Below, in pieces: positions 55,381-63,927 of a stretch of 64,000 nt of DNA (positions are counted from its first letter, which is position 1; each line of letters begins with the position of its first letter). The translations under genes were made by a program, and so were the position numbers. The notes beneath the pieces were generated by a model, which saw nothing but the letters and a program-made list of their open reading frames with translations, was not told where the DNA came from and made no database searches. The DNA lies in the NCBI RefSeq assembly GCF_023954335.1, contig NZ_JAMLIE010000002.1:907038-971037 (forward strand), written 5' to 3'. This DNA is from Aquamicrobium sp. (GTDB lineage Bacteria > Pseudomonadota > Alphaproteobacteria > Rhizobiales > Rhizobiaceae).

Positions 55381-55749
55381 ATGTTCAAGTTTCTCAGAAC
55401 CGCCACGCTTGCCGCCATCGTCGGCCTGGGTGCCGTCGCCGCCATGCCCGCATCGGCCGAGGCCGCCGGCGGGTCGATCTATCTCGGCTTCGGTTCCGGA
55501 CACGGTCCGAGCGCCGGCTTCCGTTTTGACGATCGCGGTCGTCATCACTATCGCGGCCCGGGCCGCTACCACCATGTCCGTGAATGTTCGCCGCGCGACG
55601 CCGTCAGGAAGGCATCGCGGATGGGCGTGCGCAACGCCCGCGTGATCGACGTCAGCCGCCGCACCATCAAGGTCGCCGGTCGCGGCTATGGCCCTCGCCC
55701 GGCAATCCTCGTCTTCGGCAAGGCGCCGTCCTGCCCCGTCCTGCGCTGA
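55381..55749 (+). CDS. secreted small hypothetical protein
   Basis: A 122-residue exported protein. The signal peptide is about residues 1-25, ending SAEAAGG. A Gly/His/Arg-rich middle (DDRGRHHYRGPGRYHHV) is followed by a conserved C-terminal unit CSPRDAVRKASRMGVRNARV. The unit closes with SRRTIKVAGRG and Cys near the end, so a disulfide is possible. Small periplasmic proteins with this C-terminal unit are common in Rhizobiales but uncharacterised. AAAGGAG lies 6 nt before ATG. A perfect terminator follows. Confidence 0.8.
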   Translation: MFKFLRTATLAAIVGLGAVAAMPASAEAAGGSIYLGFGSGHGPSAGFRFDDRGRHHYRGPGRYHHVRECSPRDAVRKASRMGVRNARVIDVSRRTIKVAGRGYGPRPAILVFGKAPSCPVLR

Positions 55750-55782
55750 TCGCCCGGCGCTTTCTTCTGACCTCCCCTGACT

Positions 55783-55813
55783 GTGCCGGCAGGAAACTGC
55801 CGGCACTTTTTTT
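55783..55813 (+). terminator. rho-independent terminator
   Basis: Perfect 10-bp stem GTGCCGGCAG/CTGCCGGCAC (55783-55792 with 55797-55806), GAAA tetraloop, then seven T. It lies 33 bp after the 55381-55749 gene and faces the convergent SIMPL gene. Confidence 0.95.
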
Positions 55814-55893
55814 GTCCGAGGCGCGGCCTGAACCATACGCCGTTTTCATCGCCGGCGCCCGGAGAAACGCCTGTTCCTCCGGGCTGCCGGCCT

Positions 55894-56619
55894 CTACTGC
55901 TTCAGCTCGAAGGTCGCGTTGATCTGGATGCGATAGACGTTCTCGCCGGCCTCGACCGGCACGGCGTCGGCGGCCGCCTCCATCCGGTAGGCACGGCCCG
56001 ACGCGACGATCGGCATCGGCGGCTGCATGAAGGACTGCTCGGTGATCTCGATGATCGGGCCGAGGCCGACCCCGGCCGCCTCCGCGAGGGTTTTCGCGCG
56101 CGCCACGGCATCCTCGACCGCGCGGCGGCGGGCCTCGGTGCGGGCGGCGGACGGGTCGTCATTGGTGAAGGTGATGCTGCCGCCCTGGTTGACGCCCAGC
56201 GTCACCGCCCGGTCGATCACCTCCCCGACCTTGGCGATGTCGCGCACGCGCGCGGTCAGCGTGTTCGTCGCCTGATAGGCGACGATCCGCGGCTGCTCCT
56301 CGCCGCTGCCGCCTTGCGGATAGACGTAGCGCGGATTGATCTGAAGGCCGCTGGTCTGGAGGTCGCGGGCCTCGATGCCGGCTTCCTTCATCGCCGCGAT
56401 GACGTCGGCTGTCGCCTTGTTGCTCTGGTCGAGCGCCTCGCGCGCCGTCGCCGCCTCGCGCAGCACCGAAAGGGTGACGATGGCGAGGTCGGGCGCCACC
56501 GACGCCTCCCCCTCGCCCACGACGGCGATGCGCGGCACCGGATTGCGCAACTCCTGCGCCTGGGCGGCGCTCGGAAGGACCATCGCGGCGGCGATGAGCG
56601 GCAGGTATCGGCGGTTCAT
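55894..56619 (-). CDS. SIMPL domain (DUF541) periplasmic protein
   Basis: A 241-residue exported protein. The signal peptide is about 1-21 (ending SAAQAQ). The SIMPL/DUF541 domain follows with VVGEGEASVAPDLAIVTLSV and ARDLQTSGLQINPRYVY. The block RRRAVEDAVARAKTLAEAAGV is also typical. Family members form large periplasmic or outer-membrane assemblies of unclear function, some linked to oxidative stress. The ATG at 56619 gives the signal peptide; the longer open frame does not. No partner gene is evident. Confidence 0.88.
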   Translation of the reverse strand: MNRRYLPLIAAAMVLPSAAQAQELRNPVPRIAVVGEGEASVAPDLAIVTLSVLREAATAREALDQSNKATADVIAAMKEAGIEARDLQTSGLQINPRYVYPQGGSGEEQPRIVAYQATNTLTARVRDIAKVGEVIDRAVTLGVNQGGSITFTNDDPSAARTEARRRAVEDAVARAKTLAEAAGVGLGPIIEITEQSFMQPPMPIVASGRAYRMEAAADAVPVEAGENVYRIQINATFELKQ

Positions 56620-56739
56620 GGTGGTCTCACTCCGGTTGACTGTTCGCTTGCGCGTAAGAGCGGATTGTGGGGGCAATGCGGCGGCGCTCCCGTTTGCGCC
56701 CTTGTCTGGCGCCGGAAAACCAACTAGGTCAGCCCGGTG

Positions 56740-56815
56740 GGGCCTGTAGCTCAATGGTTAGAGCCGGCGGCTCATAACCGCTTGGTTGGGGGTTCGAGTC
56801 CCTCCGGGCCCACCA
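56740..56815 (+). tRNA. tRNA-Ile (CAU anticodon, lysidine type)
   Basis: A 76-nt cloverleaf including an encoded CCA. Acceptor GGGCCTG/CGGGCCC, D arm GCTC...GAGC, anticodon stem GGCGG/CCGCT with loop CTCATAA, T arm GGGGG-TTCGAGT-CCCTC. The CAU anticodon could mean Met. The anticodon arm and variable loop (GGCGGCTCATAACCGCTTGG) match bacterial tRNA-Ile2, and C4-G69 and C5-G68 are TilS recognition pairs. It should decode AUA after lysidine modification. Confidence 0.9.
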
Positions 56816-56950
56816 TCTTTTCGCTCACGCCGAACTTGCTTCGCTCGCCGGCTCCGTGGGGCGGGCGAAAGCCCGGGCCGCGGTCGCGGACTTGTTCGGG
56901 TTCGTGGGTCCCCTACTCGCCTCCTCCAGATACCGGGGGGACAAAGAGGC

Positions 56951-57961
56951 CTACCGAAAATCCCGGGTCAGCATCTGGGAGGCGGCCGAGGCGTAGGATC
57001 TGTTCGCCCCCCTTATCTCCCTTGCCGCGCGTATGCCGTCCTTGTGGAAGCCGGCCAGCCTGTCGCGAAGATCGACGAGCTGGGAGGTGTCCAGGAACAG
57101 GCGCACGGCGGTTCCCCGCAGGTCGGATGGAACGTCCAGCTTGCGCTTTCCCTCCAGCCAAAGGCCCGCATCGCCGCTGCAGATGAAGAAGCAGCCCCCG
57201 GCCCGGCATATCCGGTTGGTCATGTACAGCCCGTAACCCGTGTTCCTCCACGGATCGCTTCCCTTCCCGGCCCGGATGTTCCCCGACACGCCCGGCATGA
57301 GGGCGGCATGGAGGCTCTCCCTGTCGGTCTCGAACTGAAAGCTGGGGTTCTTCGCCAGGCCGGCCCTGATGCCGATCCCCGCATCGACGATGCCGACTTC
57401 GACCTCATGCCGGCTGGGCCAGTGCTGCGCGCAGATGAACAGCTCTTCCGCATCGCTGTGCTCGAAAACGTTCCTGAGAATTTCGCGGATCGAGTATGTC
57501 AGCGTGTCGTGGAGGATGCCGGTTTCCGTTTGCGTGAGGATGCTCGACAGGGACGCGGCCTTTTTCTCGATCGTGACCCCGATTTCGACATAGGCCTTCG
57601 ACGCCTGCTCGACGAGCTCGGATCGTCTGATGGACTGGATCGGGACATGGGTGGGACTGCCCAAGGCTTCGCCTGGTGCATTTCCATGGTCGAGCCCGAA
57701 TGTTTTGAAGAAGCCCATATGCGCGGCATAGCCGTGGTTCTCGAAGTTTCTCGCATAGAACTCCGCCTGCGGATGGCGCTCGCGAAACCGGCGCAGATGC
57801 ATCGCCAGCAGCACCATGGAAAATGGCGGAAACCACCTCTGGTGGCCGAAGTCGAATACAAACCCGCCTGCCGGCCCGAGCGCATGCAGGTCGCATCCGA
57901 ACTTCGACACCGAGGCCGGCGTCAATTTCTGCGGCAGTTGAACGACCCTGCTGCTCGTCAT
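56951..57961 (-). CDS. GHKL-type ATP-binding protein
   Basis: A 336-residue soluble protein. The N-terminal ~110 residues look like a STAS-type or similar alpha/beta domain (FGCDLHALGPAGGFVFDFGH). The C-terminal half is a GHKL ATPase. Its N-box is SIREILRNVFEHSDAEE, the G1 box DAGIGIRAGL and the G2 box NTGYGLYMT. No phospho-acceptor His domain or membrane segment is seen, so it is not a standard sensor kinase. It could be an anti-sigma-type regulator or an orphan ATPase. ATG 57961 has GAGG upstream. Its job is unknown; it adjoins the tRNA in an accessory-looking stretch. Confidence 0.8.
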   Translation of the reverse strand: MTSSRVVQLPQKLTPASVSKFGCDLHALGPAGGFVFDFGHQRWFPPFSMVLLAMHLRRFRERHPQAEFYARNFENHGYAAHMGFFKTFGLDHGNAPGEALGSPTHVPIQSIRRSELVEQASKAYVEIGVTIEKKAASLSSILTQTETGILHDTLTYSIREILRNVFEHSDAEELFICAQHWPSRHEVEVGIVDAGIGIRAGLAKNPSFQFETDRESLHAALMPGVSGNIRAGKGSDPWRNTGYGLYMTNRICRAGGCFFICSGDAGLWLEGKRKLDVPSDLRGTAVRLFLDTSQLVDLRDRLAGFHKDGIRAAREIRGANRSYASAASQMLTRDFR

Positions 57962-58134
57962 TGAAATCCTCAACCGTTCCTGGGTGTAGAACCGATTGCG
58001 AAGCTTGCGTCAATGTGACCTGGCGAAGCTGACAGGAGCCCGAAAGATCGAGCATTGGCGTTGCCGGCGCGGCCAGCCGGCCTATGTTGGTAAGGGCGGC
58101 CCCGGCCGCTTTCGAACAGACAGAAGGAGGCAGC

Positions 58135-58656
58135 ATGTCCATCAGCCGCAGACAGGAAGATCGCGCTCTCGACAAGGCGGAACAGGAACTCGTCGCGAAG
58201 ACCCATCATCCCGCCTTGCAGGATCTGGCCGACAAGGAGCTTTCGAGCCTGACCAGGCTGGTGCGCGAGCGCCGCGACAAGGCCCGCGGCGAAGTGCAGC
58301 GGCGCAAACGCGAGATTCGCGGCAAGGCGGCGCCCAAGGGGGCGGAAGCCGCGACATCGGCGGCCGGCAACAAGATCAAGCTCGAGGTGCTGGCGACCGC
58401 GGTGCGCCGCCTGAACGCGGAGCGTTCGCGCCGCGCGCGCATGGCGTCGCAGGTCAAGCAGGCGGAGCTTTCGCGCCGTGCCCTGAAGCTCAAGCAGGCA
58501 TCGCAGGACGAGGACACGCCGGCGAACACGCGCCATGCCCATCAGGGCATGCGCAAGGTCGCCTCGACACGCCGGGACAGCCTTATCCGGCCGATGGAAC
58601 GGGGCCGCCTGCGCAAGGCCGCGGCCGTCGCCCAGGCGAAGCAGGACAACCGCTGA
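58135..58656 (+). CDS. basic conserved hypothetical protein
   Basis: 173 residues, over a quarter Arg/Lys, predicted mostly helical and coiled-coil-like. An N-terminal MSISRRQEDRALDKAEQELV and a central KIKLEVLATAVRRLNAERSRR are its clearest parts. Its start is well supported by AAGGAGG 5 nt before ATG 58135. High charge suggests nucleic-acid binding, but no domain is recognised. It diverges from the GHKL ATPase gene. Confidence 0.7.
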   Translation: MSISRRQEDRALDKAEQELVAKTHHPALQDLADKELSSLTRLVRERRDKARGEVQRRKREIRGKAAPKGAEAATSAAGNKIKLEVLATAVRRLNAERSRRARMASQVKQAELSRRALKLKQASQDEDTPANTRHAHQGMRKVASTRRDSLIRPMERGRLRKAAAVAQAKQDNR

Positions 58657-58829
58657 GACGGCGGCTTCCTGCCTTCCGGTAGCCGCTTCCCGGCATCGCT
58701 GAAAGTCGAGAACTCGACGGTCGCCTGGGCCCTCGGCGCACGCGTCGATGTCACCAAGCGCACGTTCAAGACGATCGACCATTTTTCGGGTCGGCGGCCA
58801 TTTGCAGCCCCTATGGTCGAGGCGGTATG
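58657..58829 (+). pseudogene. possible gene remnant without start
   Basis: Directly after the basic-protein gene, one frame reads LPSGSRFPASLKVENSTVAW, then ALGARVDVTKRTFKTIDHF, and stops at 58829. It has protein-like composition and no good start codon or ribosome-binding site. It may be the 3' end of a lost gene, or chance. I cannot name a family. Confidence 0.3.
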
Positions 58830-58861
58830 AATTACGGAGCGAATCCCGAGACGAGGCGGTC

Positions 58862-59863
58862 ATGAAATTGATCCGCGACATTCAAAAGATGTTCGGTATG
58901 GGCGAAACGCGGCCGCGGTCTCGAGCGAAGAAGGAAAAGCGGGTACGCCGGTGGGAGGCTATCGAAGTCGCCGATCAAGGCAGGCGGGTTCATGGAAGCT
59001 GGTATCGCGGGGAGCATACCAACTATCACCCTGATCGAGCCGCCATCATGCGCGGTGACGCGGTCGACAGATATGTCGGTCTTGGATGGTTCCCGCCCTC
59101 ACCCTTTATTACACGGAATCAGTATATCACCGCCTTCGGAAGCTGCTTCGCGAGCAACGTTACCAAGTTTCTTCACAAGGAAGGATATAAGGTTTTTGGT
59201 CGCGATTTGGGACTGGATGCTCACATCATCCGGCAGGGCGACGGCATTGTAAATACAGCGGCGCTCTTGCAGCAATTTCGATGGGCGTTCGAAGATTGGA
59301 CGCCGCCAGTCAACCTTTGGCATGATAAATCCGGCGATGTACAAAATGCGTCCGATCGCATGCGTGATGACACCCGAGACATCTTCCGCTCAACTGACGT
59401 TTTCATCTTCACGCTCGGGCTGTCGGAGGTATGGTACGATAAACCGAGCGACGAGATATTCTGGCGTGCCATTCCGACTTCGGAGTTCGATCCGGATCGG
59501 CACGGATTCAAGCTTTTGAGTGTCGAGGAGAATCGGCGGAACCTCCGTAGCGTCAGGGAGATCATCCGCGCGCATCGACCGATGGCCGAGATCATAATCA
59601 CGCTGTCTCCGGTTCCCCTTGCTGCGACCTTCCGCCCGGTCTCATGCATCACGGCTAATGCCATCTCCAAGGCATCCCTTCGTGTCGCCATCGATGATCT
59701 CATGAGAGAGTTTTCAGAAGATAAGCGGCTTCATTATTTCCCTTCTTATGAAATGGTGACAAGCTTTCTTCCTGATCCATGGAAGGATGACCTAAGGCAT
59801 CCGAGTCAGGATGCTGTTGATATGATTATGCAGATTTTCAAGCGCCGCTATTTGGTCGTGTAA
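58862..59863 (+). CDS. GSCFA domain-containing protein
   Basis: A 333-residue protein named for the GSCFA motif seen here as FGSCFASNVTKFL (near residue 96). Other typical parts are NTAALLQQFRWAFE, FIFTLGLSEVWYD and TLSPVPLAATFRP. These SGNH-hydrolase-like proteins are often linked to polysaccharide or glycan modification. The gene is clearly AT-richer than its surroundings (third positions often A or T, such as GATATGATTATGCAG near the end), which suggests transfer. The N-terminal 60 residues are basic. ATG 58862 is used; the frame is open 38 codons earlier. Confidence 0.88.
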   Translation: MKLIRDIQKMFGMGETRPRSRAKKEKRVRRWEAIEVADQGRRVHGSWYRGEHTNYHPDRAAIMRGDAVDRYVGLGWFPPSPFITRNQYITAFGSCFASNVTKFLHKEGYKVFGRDLGLDAHIIRQGDGIVNTAALLQQFRWAFEDWTPPVNLWHDKSGDVQNASDRMRDDTRDIFRSTDVFIFTLGLSEVWYDKPSDEIFWRAIPTSEFDPDRHGFKLLSVEENRRNLRSVREIIRAHRPMAEIIITLSPVPLAATFRPVSCITANAISKASLRVAIDDLMREFSEDKRLHYFPSYEMVTSFLPDPWKDDLRHPSQDAVDMIMQIFKRRYLVV

Positions 59864-59966
59864 TCTCAACCGACGGCGGCCGGCGCTCGATATGGCGATG
59901 CGCATGGTCGCGGAGCAGGACGGGAAGCGGGTTTCTTGCGAAACGAAGCTGCCGGAGGCGCGATAA

Positions 59967-60009
59967 GGAGCCGCCTCTGCGAGCGAAGCGAGCCGCGCAT
60001 GGCGGCTCC
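59967..60009. other. inverted repeat downstream of alaS
   Basis: GGAGCCGCC (59967-59975) pairs perfectly with GGCGGCTCC (60001-60009); the 25-nt centre can also fold. It lies 10 bp beyond the alaS stop and could end alaS transcription, although no T run follows. Confidence 0.45.
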
Positions 60010-60019
60010 GCTGTTCTTG

Positions 60020-62692
60020 TCAGCCGAGGGCCGATCTGACCGCCGCGATCGCTTCGGCCGCGTGCGCGCCGTCGGGGCCGCCGGCCTGCGCCATGTCGGG
60101 CCGGCCGCCGCCGCCCTGCCCGCCGATGGCCGCCGAGGCCAGACGCACCAGATCGACGGCCGAGAAGCGGGCGGTGAGATCGTCGGTGACGCCGACGACG
60201 ACGCTGGCCTTGCCGTCTTCGGCGGTGCCGACGAAGACCACGACGCCGGAGCCGAGCGATGTCTTGCCGGCGTCGGCAAGCGATTTCAGCTCCTTGGGCG
60301 GTATGCCGGCGACGACCTTGCCGAGGAAGCCGACGCCGTTCACGCTCTCGCCTGCCGCCGCGCCGTCCTCGCTGGCAGCGGCCGCGCCGCCGAGCGCCAG
60401 CTTGCGGCGCGCCTCTGCGAGCTCGCGCTCCAGCCTGCGGCGCTCTTCCAGCACCGCTTCCAGGCGGGTGACGGCTTCGGCTGGCGAGACCTTGAGCGCC
60501 GACGCCACCGCCTTCAGCCGCCGTTCCTGCTCGTCGAGGTGTTCGAGCGCGGCTTCCCCGGTCAGGGCCTCGATGCGGCGCACGCCGGCGGCGACCGCGC
60601 CTTCGGAGACGACGCGGACGAGGCCGATGTCGCCGGTGGCGCCGACATGGGTGCCGCCGCACAGCTCGACGGAATACGGCCTGCCGGCCTTGTCGCCGTG
60701 CAGCGCGGTTCCCATCCGCACGACGCGGACCTCGTCGCCGTACTTCTCGCCGAACAGCGCCATGGCGCCCTCGGCGATGGCGTCGTCGACCGCCATCAGG
60801 CGCGTCGTGACCTTCTCGTTCTGGCGGACGACCTCGTTGGCGAGGCGCTCGATCCGCTCCAGCTCCTCGGCGGCGATGGGCTTGGGATGGGAAAAGTCGA
60901 AGCGGAGCCGGTCCGGCGCGACGAGCGAGCCCTTCTGCGCCACATGCGTGCCGAGCACCTCGCGCAGCGCCTCATGGACGAGGTGGGTCGCGGAATGGTT
61001 GGCGCGGATCATCGCCCGGCGCCGGCTATCGACCTTGAGTTCGACCGGCGCGCCGACCGCGACCCGGCCGGAGACGACCTTGCCGAGATGGACGAAGACG
61101 CCGTCGCCCTTCTTCTGGGTATCGGTGACCGCGATCTCGAAGCCCTCGCCGCGGATCGAGCCGGTATCGCCGACCTGGCCGCCGGATTCGCCATAGAACG
61201 GCGTCTGGTTGACGACGACGGCGACACTGTCGCCGGCTTCGGCCGAGGCGATCTCGCTGCCGTTGCCGACGAGGGCGGTGACGACGCCTTCGGCCGCCTC
61301 GGTCTCATAGCCGAGGAACTCGGTCGGCCCGACGCGGTCGCGCACGGCGAACCAGACCGTCTCGGTCGCCGCCTCGCCGGAGCCGGCCCAGTTGGCGCGC
61401 GCCTCGGCCTTCTGGCGCTCCATCGCCGCGGTGAAGCCGTCGGTGTCGACCGAGATGCCGCGCTGGCGCAGCGCATCCTGCGTCAGGTCGAGCGGGAAGC
61501 CGTAGGTGTCGTGCAGCGTGAACGCGACGGTGCCGTCGAGCGGCGCGCCCTCTGGCACCTCGGCGAGCGCGGCATCGAGGATCGTGAGGCCGCTTCGCAG
61601 CGTCCGGCGGAACTGCTCCTCCTCGCGTCCGAGGACGGCCTGCACGGTGTCGGCGCTGGCCACGAGCTGCGGGTACGCCTCCCCCATCAGCCCCACGACG
61701 TGCTCGGACAGCCGGGGGGTGATCGGCTTCTCGACGCCCAGCAGGTAGGCGAAGCGGATGGCGCGTCGGATGATGCGCCGCAGCACGTAGCCGCGGTCCT
61801 CGTTGGACGGGACGACGCCATCGGTGACGAGGAAGGTCATCGTGCGGGCGTGGTCGGCGAGGAGCTTGAGGGCAACGTCGGACTCCGACGCGGTCCCGAG
61901 GCGCACGCCGGTGGCCTGCTCGGCCGCCGCCACCAGCGACCGCAGCTCGTCGGTCTGGAACACGTCGGGCGAACCGATGGTGACGCCGAGGATGCGCTCG
62001 AGGCCGGCCCCGGTGTCGATGTTGCGAGTCTCGAGGGGCTTGAGGCTGCCGTCGCCGAGGCGGAAGTACTGCTGGAAGACCAGGTTCCAGTACTCGACGT
62101 AGCGGTTCTCCGCGGCGGGGTTCGCCGGGCCGCCGTCGGGGCCGTGCTCGGCGCCGAAGTCCCAGAAGAGCTCGGACGACGGGCCGCACGGCCCCGTGTC
62201 GCCCATCTCCCAGAAGTTGTCCTTGCCGAGGCGCTGGATGCGCTCGGCGGGGAACCCGACCTCGTCCACCCACAGCTCGGCGGCCTCGTCGTCGTCGACG
62301 TGGCAGGTGACCCAGATCCGGTCGGCGTCGAGGCCGAGGACCTCGGTCGAGAACTCCCACGCCCAGCGGATCGCGTCGGCCTTGAAGTAGTCGCCGAAGC
62401 TGAAGTTGCCGAGCATCTCGAAGAACGAGAGGTGGCGCGGCGAGCGACCGATCGCGTCGAGGTCGTTGTGCTTGCCGCCGGCACGCACGCACGTCTGGAT
62501 GGAGCTGGCCCGCGGCGGCCGGTACGGGACCGGCTCCTCACCGATGAAGTACGGGACGAAGGGCATCATCCCCGAGTTGGTGAACATCGGGGCCGAGGGG
62601 TGCAGCGGGATCAGCCCGGCCGACGGGACGTCGGTGTGCTGGCGGGCCGTCCAGAAGTCGGTCCACGCTCGCCGCAGCTCCTGTGCTTGCAC
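60020..62692 (-). CDS. alaS: alanine-tRNA ligase, apparently hybrid of two lineages
   Basis: 890 residues, normal AlaRS length, in one frame. The catalytic part includes [39 protein letters not shown] and [10 protein letters not shown]. The editing part holds [11 protein letters not shown] and the C..GGTH motif ELCGGTHV; a C-terminal Gly-rich domain follows. Residues 1 to about 395 look actinobacterial (Acidimicrobiia-like); about 400 to 890 look rhizobial. The change lies near the conserved [11 protein letters not shown] (around 61470-61530). The start is GTG at 62692. The hybrid is most likely an assembly artefact, so the full-length protein may not exist in any organism. Confidence 0.85.
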   Translation of the reverse strand: MQAQELRRAWTDFWTARQHTDVPSAGLIPLHPSAPMFTNSGMMPFVPYFIGEEPVPYRPPRASSIQTCVRAGGKHNDLDAIGRSPRHLSFFEMLGNFSFGDYFKADAIRWAWEFSTEVLGLDADRIWVTCHVDDDEAAELWVDEVGFPAERIQRLGKDNFWEMGDTGPCGPSSELFWDFGAEHGPDGGPANPAAENRYVEYWNLVFQQYFRLGDGSLKPLETRNIDTGAGLERILGVTIGSPDVFQTDELRSLVAAAEQATGVRLGTASESDVALKLLADHARTMTFLVTDGVVPSNEDRGYVLRRIIRRAIRFAYLLGVEKPITPRLSEHVVGLMGEAYPQLVASADTVQAVLGREEEQFRRTLRSGLTILDAALAEVPEGAPLDGTVAFTLHDTYGFPLDLTQDALRQRGISVDTDGFTAAMERQKAEARANWAGSGEAATETVWFAVRDRVGPTEFLGYETEAAEGVVTALVGNGSEIASAEAGDSVAVVVNQTPFYGESGGQVGDTGSIRGEGFEIAVTDTQKKGDGVFVHLGKVVSGRVAVGAPVELKVDSRRRAMIRANHSATHLVHEALREVLGTHVAQKGSLVAPDRLRFDFSHPKPIAAEELERIERLANEVVRQNEKVTTRLMAVDDAIAEGAMALFGEKYGDEVRVVRMGTALHGDKAGRPYSVELCGGTHVGATGDIGLVRVVSEGAVAAGVRRIEALTGEAALEHLDEQERRLKAVASALKVSPAEAVTRLEAVLEERRRLERELAEARRKLALGGAAAASEDGAAAGESVNGVGFLGKVVAGIPPKELKSLADAGKTSLGSGVVVFVGTAEDGKASVVVGVTDDLTARFSAVDLVRLASAAIGGQGGGGRPDMAQAGGPDGAHAAEAIAAVRSALG

Positions 62693-62832
62693 GTGCTCGC
62701 CCCCTCTCGTGGTGCGCGGGCCGGCTCGTGGTTCGGGCCTGGCCCCGGTCGGTCCACCCTACTGGCCGCCCGTCGCGTGCCACGACGCCGATCCCACGCT
62801 CCTCAGGGCCGTGGAGGCACCGCTCGTCCGAG

Positions 62833-63837
62833 TCAGCCGATGAGCTGCGTGTTGCCGGTGATGGGCGCCTGCGGGTAGCAGAAGATGGCCCGCTGATCGC
62901 TGGGATCGAGCTTGTTGAGCACGATCTGGGCGACGTTGAGGGAGTACGGCAGGCTCACGTGCTCGGACTGGTCCACGGCGCACACGTTCTGGATCGTGAT
63001 GTTGTCGACCGTGGCGCCGGAGCCGGCGGTGATCTTGCCCTGGGTGTAGGGGGTCACGACCTCGTCGTTCTTCGTGATGATGTTCGTGTACCGCATGCCC
63101 GGGATGGTCTCGCCGTTGCCGTTCACCTGCTGGTAGAAGGGCGCCTGCGGGGCCGGGCTCTGATCGGCCTGCTGGACGGCGGCCGGCATCTTCACCAGGT
63201 CGAGCACGTCCATCGCGAAGCCGAACAGGTTCAGCACCTTCCCCAGCTCGGTGATGCCCGACAGCGTCGTCGGGTGGTTCGACGGCGCCAGTGCGATGAC
63301 CTGGTTGACCTTCGCCGTGCCGCCGATCTTGTTGGCGTAGTAGCGGATGATGGCCCCGCCCTGCGAGTGCCCGATCAGGTCGACCTTCTTGGCCTTGGTC
63401 TGGGCGAGGACCTTGTCGACGAAGGGCCCGATCTCCTTGGCGCTGGCGATCATGTCGCCGGTGCCGTTCAGGAACCCGATGCCGGTGGTGTTGCCGTAGT
63501 TGAGGGCGTAGATGCAGTAGCCCTTGTCCTTGAGGATCGGGGAGAGCCCGTTCCAGTTGTCGTAGGCGTTCTCCCACGTGCCGTGGACCAGCACCACGGG
63601 GTTCGGGTGCTTCGTGGAGGGCTTGCACGACCAGTCGTTCGCGCCGGCGGGGCTCTTCGTCGGGTTGAGCATGGCCGTGGCGAACGCGGCGGGGAACGAG
63701 TTGTCGCCGCCGATCGAGCCGTACTTGAGCGAGTGCGGGAAGGGGTTGACCCACGCCGCCTGCGCAGGCGACGAGAGTCCGAACATCAGCACCGCGACCG
63801 CGGCGCACGCCACGGCCAGTCGAGTGAGCAGTCGCAT
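62833..63837 (-). CDS. secreted actinobacterial-type lipase (alpha/beta hydrolase)
   Basis: A 334-residue secreted lipase. The signal peptide is about 1-27 (ending SSPAQA). The oxyanion-hole HG motif is VVLVHGTWENAYDNW and the nucleophile Ser158 lies in GHSQGG. Cysteines at 71, 108 and two near the C-terminus could form disulfides. It resembles class-2 triacylglycerol lipases of mycobacteria and related actinobacteria. GGAGG lies 10 nt before ATG 63837. It is upstream of, and co-directional with, the actinobacterial half of alaS and probably belongs to a different genome from the rest of the window. Confidence 0.88.
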   Translation of the reverse strand: MRLLTRLAVACAAVAVLMFGLSSPAQAAWVNPFPHSLKYGSIGGDNSFPAAFATAMLNPTKSPAGANDWSCKPSTKHPNPVVLVHGTWENAYDNWNGLSPILKDKGYCIYALNYGNTTGIGFLNGTGDMIASAKEIGPFVDKVLAQTKAKKVDLIGHSQGGAIIRYYANKIGGTAKVNQVIALAPSNHPTTLSGITELGKVLNLFGFAMDVLDLVKMPAAVQQADQSPAPQAPFYQQVNGNGETIPGMRYTNIITKNDEVVTPYTQGKITAGSGATVDNITIQNVCAVDQSEHVSLPYSLNVAQIVLNKLDPSDQRAIFCYPQAPITGNTQLIG

Positions 63838-63911
63838 CAGGTGGAGTCCCTCCGTCTCAGCGCCGAACGGCGCACCTCACCCCTGTGAGGTCCGTCACAC
63901 CATGGCGCGAA

Positions 63912-63927
63912 GTTACCGACGGGTAAC
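63912..63927. promoter_or_regulatory. operator-like palindrome upstream of the lipase
   Basis: Perfect GTTACC-GACG-GGTAAC, centred about 80 bp upstream of the lipase start. The form fits a TetR-type operator in actinobacteria. The regulator is unknown and no partner gene lies in the window. Confidence 0.45.

Noticed and set aside
56740..56815. tRNA-Met for the CAU anticodon
   Set aside because: The anticodon arm, variable loop and acceptor pairs C4-G69 and C5-G68 fit the lysidine-modified tRNA-Ile2 better than elongator or initiator tRNA-Met.
56816..56950. An attachment-site duplicate next to the tRNA
   Set aside because: No copy of the tRNA 3' end was found between 56,816 and 60,020, and there is no integrase gene.
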